A DNA stretch of 64,000 bases from assembly GCA_023846275.1 (NCBI GenBank), contig JAIUJO010000148.1, positions 750,001 through 814,000 on the forward strand, written 5' to 3'. Position numbers and translations under genes: made by a program. Origin of the DNA: Vanilla planifolia (Eukaryota > Streptophyta > Magnoliopsida > Asparagales > Orchidaceae). Below the pieces are notes generated by a model. The model searched no databases, was not told the DNA's origin, and saw only the letters and a list, made by a program, of their open reading frames with translations. Position 1 is the stretch's first letter. Each line of letters starts with the position of its first letter. Shown one piece after another: positions 1 to 14,600 of this stretch.

Positions 1-3000
1 AAAGTAGAGCTGAGTAGAGTAAAGCTAGGTTAGGCTAGGCTAGCAAAGGTTAGAGTATAGCAGAGTTGAGTATACCAGATTAGAGTAGAGTAGAGCAAGG
101 TTAGGATAGGTAATGCTAGGCTAGGCTAAGGTAGGTTAGGTAAGTCTATAGTAGAGTTGAGGTGAGTAAAGTAGAGTAAAGAAGAATGGAGTAGAGCAAT
201 GTTAGGTTAGGTAAGGCTAAGCTAGGCTTGAATCGGATAGAGTAGAGTAGAGCAGAGCAAAGTTGAGAAGAGGAGAGCAAAGTAGAGTAAAGCAGTGCAG
301 AGTAGAGTAGAGTTGAGTAGAGTAGAATAGATCTAGGTTATTTTAGGTTAGGTTAGGCTAGACTAGGATAGAGTAGAGTAGAGTAAAGTAGAGTAAAGTA
401 GAGAAGAATAGACCTAAGTTAGGTTAGGCTAGGTTAAAGTGGAGAGGAGTAGAGTAGTGTAAAGTAGAGTAGAGTAAAGTAGAGTATATAAAGTATAATA
501 GAGGAAGACAGAGTAGAGCTAGGCAAGGCAAGGCTAGGCTAGGTTAGGTCAGGCTATGCAAGAGTACAGAAGAGTAGAAAAGAGTAAAGTATAGTATAGT
601 CTTGTAGAGCTAGGTTAGAAAAGGCTAGGCTCGAGTAGACTAGAGAAGAGCTAGGTTAGGCTAAACTAGATTAGGCTAGGTTAGAGAAGAGTAGAGTAGA
701 GTATTGTAGAGTAGAGCAAGGTTAGGCTAAGCTTGGCTAGGATAGGTTGGAATATTCTAGGCAAGGCTAGGCCAGTATAGAGTAGAGTAGAGTAGAGTAG
801 AGTAGAGTAGAGCTAAGTTAGGCTAAGCTAGGCTAGGCTGGAGTAGAGTAGAGTAGAATAGAGTGGAGTAGAGTAGAGTTGAGTAGAGTAGAGTAGAGTA
901 GAGTAGAGTAAAGTTGACTAGGATAGAGCAGAGAAGAGCAGAGTAGTGTAGAGTAGAGAAGAGGATAGTAGAACATAGTAGAATGGAGCAGAGCAATCTA
1001 AAGAAGAGCAGAGCATAGTAAAAGAGTAGAGCAGAGTAATGTAGAGCAAGGTAGAATAGAGCAGAGTAGTACAGAGCATAACAGAGTAAAGTACAGTAGA
1101 GTAAAGTAGACTAGAGCTAAGTTATGCTATGCTAATCTAGGCTAGGCTAGAGTATAGTAGAGTGAAATTGATTAGAGTTGAGGTAGGTTAGGCTAGGCTA
1201 GGCTAAGGTAAGCTAGGATAGGTTAGCACAGAGTATAATAGACTAGACTAGACTAGAGTAGAGTAAAGTTGAGTAGAGTAGAGTAAAGTTGAGTAGAGCA
1301 AGTTTAGGCTAAGCTAGGCTAGAGTAGAGTAGAGTAGAGCTTGGTTAAGCTAAGCTGGGATATAGTACATTAGAGCAAAGAAGAGTAGAGTAGAGCAAAG
1401 TAGAGTAAAGTAGAGCAGAGCATAGTAGAGCAGAGTAGAGTAGAGCAAAGCTAGCTTAGTCTAGGCTGACCTAGGTTAAGCTAGACAAGAGTAGTGTAGA
1501 TTAGAGCTAGTTTTGGCTTGGCTAGGTGAGGCTTGGTTAAATTAGAGTAGAGTAGAGCATCATAGAGTAAAGGAGAGTGTAAAAGAGTAGAGTAGAGTAT
1601 AGTAGAGCTAGATTATGATAGGTTAGCTAGGCTTGGCAAGGCTAGGCTAGGCTAGAGTAGAGAATAGTAGAATAGAGTAGAACAGAGTAAGGTTAGGCCA
1701 GGCTAGACTATGCTAAGCTAAAGTATAATAGAGTAGAGTAGAGTAGAGTAGAGTAGAGTAAAGCAGAGCAGAGTAGAGCATAACAGAGTAGAGCAAAATA
1801 AAGTAAAGTAGAGAAGAGCTAGGTTAGGCTAGGCTATGCTAGACTAAGTAAGGCTAAAGTAGAGTAAGATAGAGTATGACTAAGTTAGCTTAGGCTAGGT
1901 AAGAGTAGAGTAGAGTAGAGTAAATTAGAGTAGAGTAGTGGAGTAAAGTATAATAGAGTAGAGTGCAATGGAGTAGAGTAGAGCTAGGTTAAGCTAGGCT
2001 ACGTTAGGCTAGGCTAGGGTAGGCTAGGCTAGGATAGGCTAGGCTATAGTAGAGTAGAGTAGAGTTGGATTAGGATTGGTTAGAGGAGAGTAGATTAGAG
2101 GATAGCAAAGCAAAGTAGAGCTATTTTGAGCAAAGTAGAGTTGAGCATAGCAGAGTAGAGCAGAGCAGAGTAAAGCAAAAAAGAGTAGAGTACAATAATG
2201 TATAGTAGAATAGAGTAGGGCTAGGTTAGGCTTAGCTATGCTATGCTAGGTTAGAGTAGAATTGAGTAGAGTAGAGTAGAGTAGAGTAAAATAGAGTAAA
2301 GTTAGGTTAGGTTAGGCTAAGCTTGGTTTAGCTTAGCTATAGTAGAGTAGAGTAGAGTAAAGTATAGTAGAGTAGAGTACAGCTAGGTCAGGATAAGCAT
2401 GGCTAGAGTAGGGTACAGTAGAGCAGAGTAGAGTATATCATAGTAGAGAAAAGCCAAGAAGAGTAGAGCAGAGGAAAGTAGAGCAAAGCATAGCAGACCA
2501 AAGTAAAGAAGAGTAGAGCTAGGTTTGTTTAGGTTAGGCTAGGCTAGGCTAGGATAGAGTAGAGGAGAGTAAAATAAATAGAGAAAAATAGGGCTAGGTT
2601 AGGCTACACTTGGCTAGGCTAGATTAGAGTAGAGTAGAGTATAGTAGACTATAGTAAGGTAAAGTAGAATAGTACTAGGTTAGGTAAGGCTAGGTTAGGT
2701 TAGGCCAGGCAAGTGTAGAGTAGAGTAGATAAGAGTAGAATAGAGTAGAGTAGAGCGAGGTTAGGGAAGGCTACGCTAGAGTAGACTCGAGAAGAGCTAG
2801 GTTAGGATAGGTTAGAGAAGGCTAGAGTAGAGTAAAGTAGAGTAGAGCTAGGTTAGGCCAGGCTAGGCTAGGCTAGGTTAGGCAAGGTTAGGCCAAGCTA
2901 GGCTAGGCAAAGTTAGGCTAGGTTAGGCTAGAGTTGAGTAGAGTTGAGTAGAGTAGAGTAGAGTAGAGTAGAGCAGAGCAGAGTATACTTGGGATAAATT

Positions 3001-6000
3001 AGGCTAGGCCAGGCAAGAGAAAAATAGAGCAGAGCAAAGTAGAGCAGAGTAGAAAAGAGTAGAGTAAAGTGGAGTAGAGCAGAGCATGTTAGAGCAGAGC
3101 ATAGTAAAGCAAAGTAGAGTAGAATAGAGCTAGGTTTTGCTAGGTTAGGCCAGGTTAGCATTGGTAAGGCTAGGCCAGAGTAGAGTAGAGTGGAGTAGAG
3201 CTAGGTTAAACAAGGCTAGGCTGAGCTTGGTTAGAGTTGAGTAGAGTAGAGTTGCATAGAGTAGAGTATAGTAGAGTCGAGTAAAGTAGAGTAGAATAGA
3301 GTAAAGTAAATCTAAGTCAAGCTAGACTAGGCGATGCTAAGCAAGGCTAAGATAAGCTAGGCAAGGCAATGGTAGGGTAGAGTAGAGTAGAGTATAATAG
3401 CGTAGAGTAGAGTGGAGCAGAGTAGAGCAAAACGTAATGGAGCTAAGTGAGGCTAAGCTAGGCTAGGCTAAGCTTAGCTATGCTTGGTTAGAGTAGTGCA
3501 GAGTAGAGTAGAGTTGATCTTGGTTAGGCTATGCTCGACTAGGCTAGCTAGGCCAGGTTAGGCTAAGCTTGGGAAGAGTAGAGTAGTGTAGAGTATAATA
3601 AAGCTAGTTTAGATTTGGCTAGGCTAGAGTAAAGTAGAGTGGAGTAAAGTAGACCAGAGTAGAGTAGAGCAGAGCAGTGTAGAATAGAGCAGAGTAAAGA
3701 AGAGTACAGTAGAGTAGAGCACAGTTAGGTTAGGATAGGCTAGGCTAAGCAAGGCTAGAGTAGACTACATTGGAGTCGAGTAGAGTATAGTAGAGCTAAG
3801 TTAAGCTAAGCAACTCTAGGCTAAGCTAAGTTTGAGTAGAGTAGAGTGGAGTGGAATGGAGTAGAGTATATTAGAGCATAGTAAAGTAGAGCAGAGTAGA
3901 GCTAGATCTTGCTAGGCTAGGCTAGAGTCAGCTTGATTAGGCTAAGCAAGGCTAGAGTAGAGTTGAGTACAGTAGAGTAGAGTGGAGTAGAGTAAAGAAG
4001 ACCAGAATAGAAAAAAGCAGAGCTAAGTTAGGCTAAGCTAGGCTAGGCTAGAGTAGGAAAGAGTAGAGTTGAATAAAGTAGAGTAGAGTAGAAAAAAGTA
4101 GAGCTAGGTTAGGCTTGGCTAGGTTCGAGTAGAGTAGAGTAAAATTGAGTAGAGTAAAGTAAAATAGAGTAGAGTAGAAGAGAGGAGAGGAGAGCAAAGT
4201 GGAGTAGAGCAAAGCAAAGTAGGGAAAGGTAGAGTAGAGTTGAGAAGAACAGAGTAGAGCAGAGTAGAGCAGGGCTAGGTTTGGCTAGGCTAGGCAAGGC
4301 TAAGCTAGGTTTGGCTAGGCTAAGCAAGAGAAGAGTAGAGTAGAGTAGAGTAAAGTAGGGCTAGGTTTGTTAGGCTTGGCTAGTTTAGAGTAGAGTAGAG
4401 TAAAATAGAGTAGAGCTTGGTTTGGCTAGGCTAGGCTAAAGTAGAGGGCAGCAGAGTAGAACAGAGCAAAGCAGAGCAGAGTAGAGCAGAGTAGAGTTGA
4501 GCAGAGTAAAGCAATGTAGAGCAGAGTAGAGCTGAGCCTAGCAGAGCAGAGAAGAGCTATGTTAGGCTAGGCTAGCCTTGGCCTAGCTAGAATAGAGTTT
4601 GGCCAGTTAGGTTAGACGAGGCTAGACTAGGTAAGAGTGGAGTAGATTAGAGTAGAGTAGAGTTAAGTATTATAGATCTAGGTTAGGTTAGGCTAGGTTA
4701 AGTTAGGTTAGACGAGGCTAGGCTAGGATAGGCTTGCCTAAGCTAGAGTAGAGTAGAGTAGAGCTAGGTTAGGCTAGGCAAATTAGGGCAAGGCTAGAGT
4801 ACAATAGAGTAGAGTAGAATAAAATAGAGTAGAGTGGAGCAAAGGAGAGTAGTGTAGAATGGAGCATAACAGAGCAGAGCTAGGTGAAGTTAAGATATGC
4901 TTGGCTAGGCTAGGCTAGGAAAGGCTAGAGTAGAGTAAAGAGAAGTAGAGCTTTGTTAGGCTAGGTTAGGATGGGAGAGGTTAGAGTATAATAGAGTAGA
5001 GTAGAAAAGAGTAAAGTAGTGTAGAGTAGAGTAGAGTGGAGTAGAGTGGAGTAGAGTAGATTAGAGTAGAGTATTGCTAGGTTAGGTTAGGCTAGTCTAA
5101 GGTATGGTAGGCTAGGCTAGTCTAGGCTTGTGTTGGGTAAATTAGATTTGAGTAGAGTAGAGTACAGTAGAGTTAAGTAGCATAGAATAGTGTAGAGTAA
5201 GATAGAATATAGCTCAATTAGGCTAGGTTAAGCTAGGTTAGACTAGAGTAGAGTATAGTAGAGCAGAGTATAGCAGAGTAGAGTTGAGTAGAGTAGAGTA
5301 GAGCAGAGAAGAGCAGAGTAGAGCAGAGTATAGTAGAGCATAGTAGAGCAGAGCATAGTAGAGTAGAGTAGAGCTAGGTTAGGCTAAGCGAAATTAGGTT
5401 AGGCTACGCAAGGCTTGGTTAGAGAAGAGTAGAGTAGATTAGAGTATAGTAGAATGTCCTATATTATAATATAGTAGGGTAGAGTAGAGTAGAGTAGAGC
5501 AAGTTTATGCTAGGCTAGGTAAGGGTTGTCTAGAGTAGAATAGAGTAGAGAAGAGTAGAGTTAAGTTGAGTATAGTAGAGCTAGGTTTTGTTAGGCTAAG
5601 GTAAGTAGAGTAGATATGAGTAGAGCAGAGTAGAGTAGAGTATAGGAGAATAGAGTAGAGCAAAGTAGAGTAAAGTAGAGGAGATCAAAGGAGAGCAAAG
5701 TAGAGCAGATGAGAGTAGAGAAGAGCTAGGTTAAGCTAGGCTAGGTAAGGCTAAAGTATAGTAGAGTAAAGTAGAGTAGAGTAGAGTAAGGTTAGCCTAA
5801 GCTTGGTTGGGCTAAGTTTTAGAAGGGTAGAGATGAGTAGAGTAGAGTAGAGTGGAATAAAGCGATGTCAGGCGAGGTCAGGCTAGGCTACATTAGGTTA
5901 GTTTAGGTTAGGCTAAGCTAAAGTATAGTAGAATAGAGTAGAGTAGAGTCGAGTAGAAAAGAGTAGAGTAGGTTAGGCTATGCTAGCTAAGGTAGGATAG

Positions 6001-6117
6001 AATATGATGGAGTAGAGTAGAGCAGAGTAGAGTAGAGTAAAGTAAAGAAGAGTATAGCATAGCAGAGTAGAGCTTAGAAAAGTAGAGAAGAGTATAATCT
6101 AGTAGAGTAGAGAAGAG

Positions 6118-7236
6118 ATAGGTTAGGTTAGGTTAGGCTAGGCTATATTAGGCTCAACTAGGAAAGAGAAGAGTAGAGTAAAACAATGTTATGCTAGGCT
6201 AGGCTTTGTTAGAGAAGAGTAGAGTAGAGTAGAGTAGTATAGATTAGAGTAAAGTAGAGTAGAGTAGAGTAAAGTATAGTAGAGTAGAGTAGAGCTAGCT
6301 TAGGCTAGACCAGAGTGGAGTAGAGTAGGGTAGAATAGAGTAGTGTAGAGTAGGGCTCGGTTAGGTTAGGCTAGGCTAGAGCAGAGTTGAGTAGACCAGA
6401 GTAGAGTAGACCAGAGCACTGTAGAGAAGAGAAGAGCAGAAACTAAGGTATAGTAGAGCTAAGCCGAGCAGATCAGAGTAGAGCAAGTCATAGCAGAGTA
6501 GAGTAAGGTGGAGTAAAGCTAGTTACGCCAAGCTAGGTTAGGCTAGGCTAGGCTAAGCTAGGTTGGAGTAGAGGAGAGTAAAGTAGAGGTAAGTAGAGTA
6601 GGGTAGAGTAGTGTAGAGTATTGTATAGTAGAGGTGATGAGAGCAAGGTTAAGTTAGGCAATGCGAGGTTAGGATAGGGTTGAGTAGAGTAGAGTAGAGT
6701 AAAGTAGTGTTGAGTAGAGTAGAGTATAGTAAAGTGGAGTTAGGTTAGGCTAGTTTAGAGTAGAATAGAGTATAGTAGAGTAGTGTAGAGTAGAGTAGAG
6801 CTAGGTTAGGCTGGGCTAAGCGAGGCTAGGGTAGGCTAGGCTATGGTAGGCTAAGCTAGGCTAGAGTAGAGTAGAGTATAGTAAAGTTAGGTTTGGCTAG
6901 GATAGGTTATAATACAATAGAGTAGAAAAGAGAAGAGTTGAGCAAAGCAGAATATAGTAGAGAAGAGCAAAGTAGAGTAGTGTAATGCAGAGCTAGGTTA
7001 GGCTAGGCTAGGTTAGGTTAGGCTAGGCAAGAGTAGAGTACAATAGAGTAGAGTATAATAGAACAAGGTTAGGCGAGGCTAGGCTAGGCCATGTTAGAGC
7101 AGAGTAGAGGAGAATATAGTATATTAGAGCAGAGTAAAGCTAGGTTAGGCTAAGCGAGGCTAGGCTAGAGTAGGCTAACCTAGGCAAGGCTAGGCGAAAG
7201 TAGAGTATAGTAGAGAAGTGTAGAGTAGAGTAGAGC
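6118..7236 (+). repeat. Example run of 5n+1 higher-order units
   Basis: A stretch measured by hand. A-block starts (first base of the CTAGG-type word) are at 6118, 6184, 6295, 6356, 6459, 6519, 6644, 6740, 6801, 6887, 6993, 7064, 7140 and 7236. Ten of thirteen intervals leave remainder 1 on division by 5. The three exceptions are consecutive (6356-6644) and fall where short, degenerate A-like words interrupt the B block. This shows the unit is a pentamer array plus one fixed extra base, not a random mixture of words. Confidence 0.8.
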
Positions 7237-10200
7237 AAGGTTAGGCTAAGCTTGACTAGGCTAGGCTAAACTAGGCTAGAGTAGAGTAGAGTAGAATAAA
7301 GCAAAGTAGAGTAGAGTAGAGCATAGTAGAGCAAGGCAGAGTAGAGCAGAGCAAAGCTAAGAAGGGCAAAGCATAGGAGAGTAGAGCATAGCACAATAGA
7401 GCTAGGTTAGGCTACGCTAGGTTAGAGTAAAATAAAGCAGATTAGAGAAGAGTAGAGTAGAGTAGAGCAGAGTTTAGCAAAGCAGAGCTGATTTAGATTG
7501 GGCTAAGTTAGGCTATAGTAGAGTAGATTTGAGTGGAGTAGAGCTAGGTTATGCTAGGGTAGGCTAGGCTAAGTTAAAGTAGAGTAGAGTAGAGTAGATT
7601 AGAGTTGAGTAGAGTAGAGAAGAGTAAAGTAGAGTAGAGCTAGGTTAGGCTAGGCTAGTCATAGGTAAGCTAGGCTACGCTAGGCTAGGCAAGAGTAGAG
7701 TAGAGTAGAGTTGGGTAGATAGAGTAGAGTAGAATAGAGTAGAGCTTGTTTAGGCTAAGCTCGACAAGGCTAGGCTAAACTAGGCTAGAGTAGAGTAATT
7801 AGAGTAGTGTAGAGTAGAGTAGAGCAGTGCAGAGTAGAGTAAAAGAGAGTAAAGTAGAGTAGAACAGAACAGAGTAGAGCATTATAGAGCAGAGTAGAGT
7901 ATAATGGAGTACAGCAAAGCTGAGCTGAGCTAAGCTAAGCAGAGTATGGCAGAGTAAAGCGGAGTATAGTAAAGTTATATTAGGCAAGGTTAGGGTATGC
8001 TTGGTTACAGCAGAGGAAAGAAGAGCAGAGTAAAGTAGAGTAGAGCAGAGCATAGTAGAACATAGCAGAGCATAGCAAAGTAGAGAAGGGTAGAGTAAAG
8101 CAAAGCATAAAAGTGCAGAGTATAGTCGAGCAGAGCAAAAAGGTGCAAAGTTAAGCAAGCAGAGCACAGTAGAGTTAGGCGAGGCGAGGCTAGGCTGGGC
8201 TAGCTTAAGCTAGGCTAGAGTATAGTAGAGTAGAGCTAGGATAGGCTAGTTTAGCCTAGGCTAGTTAAAGTAGAGTATAGTAGAGTCGAGTTGAATAGAG
8301 TAGGCTATAGTATAGCATAATAAAGAAGAGTAGAGTAGAGTTAAGTTAGGCTAGGTTAGGCTAGAGTAGAGTAGAGTTGAGTTGAGTAGAGTAGAGTAGA
8401 GTAAAGTAGAGTAGAGCTCGGTTAGGCTAGGCTAGGCTATAGTGGAGTAGAGTAGAGTAGAGCAGAGCAGAGTAGAGCAGAGCAAAGCATATAAGAGAAG
8501 AGTAGAGTGGAGTAGAGTTGAGTAAAGCAGAGTAGAATGGAGCAAAGCATAGTTGAGCTAGACTAGGCTGAGCTAAACTAGGCTAAGCTAGTCTAGGAAA
8601 GGTTTGAGTAGAGTAGAGTAAAGTAGAGTGGAGTATAGTATAATAGAGTAGATTAGAGTATAGTATTGCATAGTAGAGTTGAGTAAAGTAGAGTAGAGCT
8701 TGGTTAAGCTAAGCTAAGTTAGGCTAGGCTAGGATAGGCTAGGCTAGAGTAGAGTAGAAAAGAGTAAAGTAGAGTAGAGAAAAGAAGAGTGCATTATGGT
8801 AGAGTAAGGAAGAGTAGAGTTAGGTTATGCTAGGCTAGGCTAGAGTACAGTAGAGCATAGTAAAGCAGAGTAGAGTAGAATAGAGTAAGGAGGAGTTGAG
8901 CATAATAGAGTAGAGTAGAGCTAGGTTTGGCAAGGGTGGGCTAGGCTAGAGTAGAGTATAACAGAGTAGAGTAGAGTAGAGTAGATTTGAGTAGAATAGG
9001 GTAATGTAGAGTTGAGCTAGGTTAAGCTAGGCTGGGCTAGCCTAAGCTAGAGTATAGTAAAGTAGAGTAAAGTAGAGTTCGGTTAAGCGAGGCAAGGCTA
9101 TCCTTTACTAAGCGAGGCTAGAGTAGAGTAGAGTAGAGTAGATCGGAGAATAGTTGGCAGAGTATAACAGAGAAGAGCAGAGCAAAGCAGAGTAGAAAGG
9201 AGTAGAGTAGAGCAAAGCAAAGTAGAGATAGTCTAGGCAAGGTTAGTCTAGAGTAGAGTAGAGCTTGGTTAAGCTAGGCAAGTCTTGGTTAGAGTATTGT
9301 AGAGTAGATTAGATTATAATAGAGTAGAGCTAGGTTAGCCTAAGTTAGGCTAGGTTAGGTTATGCTAGGCTAAGATAGGCTACAGTAAAGTAGGGTAAAG
9401 TAGAGTAGAATATATTAGAGCTAAGTTAGACTAGGCTAGGCTAGAGTATAGTATAGTAGAGTAGAGTAAAGTAGAATAGAGTAAAGTAAAGTAGAGTAGA
9501 GTAGAGCAGAGTAGAGTAGAGTAGTGGAGAGGAGAGGATAGTAGAGCAAAGCAAAGCAGCGAAGTGCAGCATAGAAGAGTAGTGCTGAGAAATATAGAGC
9601 AGAGTAGTACATAGTAGAGTAGACCATAGAAGAGTAGAGCAGAGTAGAGCTAGGTTAGGCTATACTAGGCTAATCTAGGCAAGGTTTGGCTATAGTAGAG
9701 TAGATTAGAGTAGAGTAGAATAGAGTAGAGGGAGGTTAGGCTAGGGTAGTTAGAGTAAAGTAGAGTAGAGTAGAGTAGAGCAAGGTTAGGGCAGGGTAGG
9801 CTAGGCTTGGTAAGGGTAGAGCAGGGTAAAGTAGAGTAGAGTAAAGTAGAGTTAGCTTGGGCTAGGCTAAGATAAAGTAGAGTAGAGTATAGTAGAGTAG
9901 AGTAGACCAGAGTAGAGATGAGCATAGCAGAGTATAGCAGAGTAGAGTAGGGCTAGGTTAGGCAAGGCTAGGCTAGGTTTTGCTATGCTAGAGTTGTTTA
10001 GATTAATGTTAGGTTTGCCTTTGCTAGGCTAGGCTTATTTAGAGTAAATTAATGTAAAATAAAGTAGAACAGAGAAGATTAGAGTAGAGTAGAGTAAAGT
10101 AGAGCTTGGTTAGGCAAGGTTAGGCTCAACTAGGCTATGCTAGAGTAGAGTAGAGTGTTGTAGAGTAGAGCAAGATTAGGCTAGGTTAAGCTAGAGTACA

Positions 10201-11631
10201 ATAAAGCAGAGTAGAGTAAAGTATAGTAGAGCATAGTAGAGCAGAGTAAAGCAAAATATGCCAAAGCATAGTAGAGCATAGAAAAGTAGAGTAGAGCTAG
10301 GTTAGGCTAGGCTAGGCTAGGTTTGAGTAGAGTAGAGTATAGTATAGCTCTATTAAGCAAGGTTATGCTAAGTTAGGTTAGGATAGAGTAAAGTAGAGTC
10401 TAATAGAGTAGGTTAGAGCATAATAAAATAATGTAGAGCAAGGACATGCTAGGCTAAGCTAGGTTAGGATAGGCTACTCTAGAGTACAATAGAGTAGAGT
10501 AGAGTAGGGCTATGTTAGGCTATGCTAGGCTAGAGTAGAGTAGCATAGAGTAGAGCAGTGTAGTGTAGAGTAGAGGAGAGCAAAGTAGAGTAGAGTAGAG
10601 TAGAACAGAGAAGAACAGAGTAGAGAAGAGTAGTACAGAGTAGAGTAGAGAAAAACAAAGTAGAGTATAGTAGAGTAGAGTAGAGTAGAGCTTGGTTAGG
10701 CTCAACATGGATAAGCTAGACTAGGCAGGGCTAGGTTAGAGTAGAGTAGAGTAGAGTAGATTATAACTAAACTAGACTACGGTATAATAAAGTAGAGTAG
10801 AGTATAGTATAGTATAGTAGAGTAAAGTTGAGTAGGGGTAGGTTAGGCTAAACTAAGCTAGGTGAGGCTAGAGTAGAGTAGAGTAGAATAGAGGAAGATT
10901 AGGTTAAGATAGGCTAGGCTATATTAGAGTAGAGTAGAGTAGAGTAGAGCAGAGTAGAGTAGATAAGAATAGAGAAAAGCAAAATAGAGAAAAGTATAGC
11001 AGAGCATAACAGAGTAGAGTAGGGCAGAGTAGAGCAAAGCATGACAGAGTTGAGTGGAGCTAGGTTAGTCTAAGTTAGGGTAGGCTATGCTAGGCTAAAA
11101 TAGAGTGGAGTAGGTTAGAGTAGAGTAGAGAAGAATAGAACTAGGTTAGGCAAGGCTTGGCTAGGTGAGTTTAGAGTAGAGTAGAGTAGAGTAGAGAAGA
11201 CTAGAGTAGAGTAGAGTATAGTATAGTATAGTGGAGTGAAGTAAAGTAGAGCTAGGTTAAGCTAGGCTAAGCTAGCTTAGGCTAGGCTAGGCTTGAGTAG
11301 AGTAAAGTAGAGTAGAGAAGAGTGGAGTATAGTAGAGTAGAGTAGAGTAGAGAAGAGCAGAGTTGAGTAGGGTAGAGTAGAGTGGAGTAGAGTAGAGTAG
11401 AGTATAGTAGAGTAGAGCAGAGTAGGGTGAGGCTTGGGTAGGCTAGCATAAGATAAGATAAGCTAAGCTAGGACAAGCTAAAGTAGAGTAGAGTATAATA
11501 GAGTAGAGTGGAGTATAGTAGAGTAGAGTAGAGTTGAATAGAGTAGAGTATAATAGAGGAGAGTGCAGTACGATAGAGGAGTGTAGAGTAGAATAGATAA
11601 GAGTAATGTAGAGTAGAGTAGAGTAGAGAAG

Positions 11632-11675
11632 ACGAGAGGAGAGCAGAGGAGAGGATAAGAGAAGAGAGGAGAACA
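11632..11675 (+). repeat. Short GGAGA-rich purine tract
   Basis: A local stretch in which the T of GTAGA is largely replaced by G or A, giving GAGGA/GGAGA words and an almost all-purine + strand. It is a minor version of the tracts at 41566 and 44527. Confidence 0.6.
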
Positions 11676-14600
11676 GAGTTGAGTAAAGCATAACAGAGTA
11701 GAGTAGAGTAGGGTAAAACAGATCAGAGCAAATTAGAGAAGAGAAAAGCAGAGTAGTGTAGATAAGAGTAGAGCAGAGAAGACCATAACATAGTAGAGGA
11801 GAGCAAAGGAGAGTAAAGAAAAGTATAGCAAAGTAGTTTACAACATAAAAGAGTTAAGGAAATTAAGGTTAGGTTAGGATAGGCTTTTTTAGAGTAGAGT
11901 AGAGTAGAGTAGATTGGATTACAATATAGTAGAGCAGAGCTAGGTTAGGTTAGACTATAGTAGAGTAGATTAAAGAGGAGTGAAGAAGAGTAGAGTAGAG
12001 CAGAATAGAGAAGAGTAGAAAAAAATAGAGTATTGTATAACACAGCAGAGCAGAGTAGCCCAGGGCAAAGCTAGGTTAGACTAGGATAGGCTAGGCTTAG
12101 CTATGCTAGGCTAGAGTAGAGCAGAGCTAGGTTAGGCTCGGCTAGGCTAGGAAAGGTTAGAGAAGAGTAGAGAAGAGTAGAATAACGTAGGGTATAGCAG
12201 AGTAGAGTAGAGCTAGGTTAAGTTATGTTAGGCTAGGCCAGGCTAGGTTATGGTTGGCTTGGCTAAGCTATGCTAGTGCTGAGCAGACTAGAGTAGAGTA
12301 GTTTAGAATAGAGTAGAGTAGAGTAGAGCTCGATTAGGCTAGTTTAGGCTAAGCTATGCTACAGTAGAGAAGAGTAGAGTAGAGTAGAGTAGAGCAGAAT
12401 AGAGCAGAGAAGAGCTGAGTAGAGCACAAAAGAGTAGTAGAGAGTAGATTAGAGTAGAGTAGAGCAAAGCTGAGCAGAGTAAAGCTAGGTTAGGCTAAGC
12501 TAAGCTATGCTAGCCTAAGCAAGGTTAGGTTATAGTAGAGTAGAGTGGAGTATAGTAGAGCTAGGTTAAGCTAGGCTAAGCTAGGCTAAGTTAGGATTGG
12601 CTATAGTAATGTAGAATAAAACAAAGTAGAGTAGAGCTAGGATTGGTGAGACTAGGCTAGATAAGGCTAAAATAGAGTAGAGTAGAATAGAGCAGAGAAG
12701 AGTAGAGAAGAGAAGGGTAGAACAGAGTGAAGTAGAGCAAAGTAGAGAAGAGTAGAGTATAGTAGAGCTGAGCGAGGTAAGCCTATGCTAGGCTAGTTAG
12801 ATAAGGCTTGTTTAGGCTAGGCTAAGCTAGAGTAGAGAAGAGCAGAGTAGAGCAGAGCAGAGCATAGTAGGGTGGAGTGGAGTAGAGTAGAGTAGAGTAT
12901 AATAGATCAAGGTTAGCTAGGCTAGGCTATGCTAAGTTAGGTTAGGCTAGAGTAGAGTAGAGTAGAGCAAGATTAGGTTAGGTAAGGCAAGGTTATAGTA
13001 GAGTAGAGTAGAGTATAATAGAATAGAAAGGAGCTAGGTTAGGCTAGGATAGGCTTGGCTAAGCAAGGCAAGACTATAGAAGAGAAGTGTAGAGCAGAGT
13101 AGAGTAGAGTAAAGTAGAGCTAGGTTAGGCTAAGCTAAGCAAGAGTATAGTAGCACAGAGTAGAGTAGAGTAGAGCATAGCAGCAAAAAGCATAGTATAA
13201 TAGAGTAGAACAGAGCAGAGTTGAGAAAAGAAAAGTAGAGCTAAGATGAGAAGTGCATAGTAGAAAAACGTTAGGATAATCTATGCCAGGCTAGGCTAGC
13301 TTACAGTAGAGTAGAGTATAGTGGAGTAGAGTAGAGTAGAGTAGAGCAGAGCAGAGCAAGGTTAGGCTAGGCAAGGCGAGGCTAGACTATAGTAGAGTAG
13401 AGTAGAGTAGAGCTAGGTTAAGGTTGGCTTGTTTAGGCTAAAATGTAGTAGAGTATAGTAGAATATAATAGATTTCAGTAGAGTAGAGTAGAGTAATGTA
13501 GGGTAGAGCTAGGTTAGGCTAGGCATTGTTAGGCTAGGTTAGGCTAGAGTAAGCTAGGCTAGGCTAGAGTAAAGTATAGTAGACTAGAGTGGAGTAGAGT
13601 AGAGTAGAGTGCAGTACAACTAGGTTAGGTTAGGCTAGGCTAAACAAGGCTAGAGTAGAGTAAAGTAGAGAAGATTAGAGTAGAGGTGAGCAGAGTAGAG
13701 TAAAGCAGAGCATATCAGAGAAAAATAGAGGATAGTAAAGTAGAGCAAAGAAGAGCAGAGCACAGTAAAGTAGAGTAGAGTAGAGCTAGGTTAGGCTAAC
13801 CTACGCAAAGATAGGTTAGAACAGAGTATAGTAGAGTAGAGTAGAGTAGGATATAGTATAGTGTAGTGGAGTATAGTAGAGTAGAGTAAAATAGAGTAGA
13901 GCTAGGCTAAGCTAGGCTAGGCTAAGCTTGGTTAGGATAGGCTAGAGTAGAGTAGAGTACAATGGAGTAAAGTAGAGTAGAGAATAGTAGAGTAGAGCTA
14001 GGTTAGGTTAGGCTTGGCTAGGCAATGCTAGAGTAGGGTAGAGTAGCATAGAGTATAGCAGAGCAGAGCAGAGTAGAGCAGAGCAGAGTAAAGCAGAGTA
14101 GAGCAGAGTAGAGTAGAGCAAAGTAAAGTAGAGTAGAGCTGAGCAAAGCAGAACAAAGTAGAGTTACGTTAGTTTAGGTCAGGCTAGGCTAGGATAGAGT
14201 AGGGAAGATTAGAGTAAATAAAGAATAATAGAGCTATTTTATGCGAGGATTGGCCAGGCCAGATTAGAGTAGAGTAGAGAAGAGAAGAGTAGCGTACAGT
14301 AGAGTATAGCAGGGGAAAGCAGAGTAGTGCTAGGTTAGGTTAGCCCAAGTTAGGCTATGTTAGGTTAGGATAAGCAAGAGTAAAGTAGAGTAGAGTAGAG
14401 TAGAGTAGAGCTAGGTTAGGTAAGGCTAGACTAAAGTAGACTAAAAGAGAGCAAGGTTAGGCTAGGCTAGGGTAGGCTAGGGTAGGCAAGAGAAGAGTAG
14501 AGTATAATAGAGCAAGGTTTTGTAAGGCAAAGCTATAGTACAATAGAGTATAGTAGAGTAGAGTAAAGTAGACCAAAGCAGAGTAGAGTTGAGCAGAACA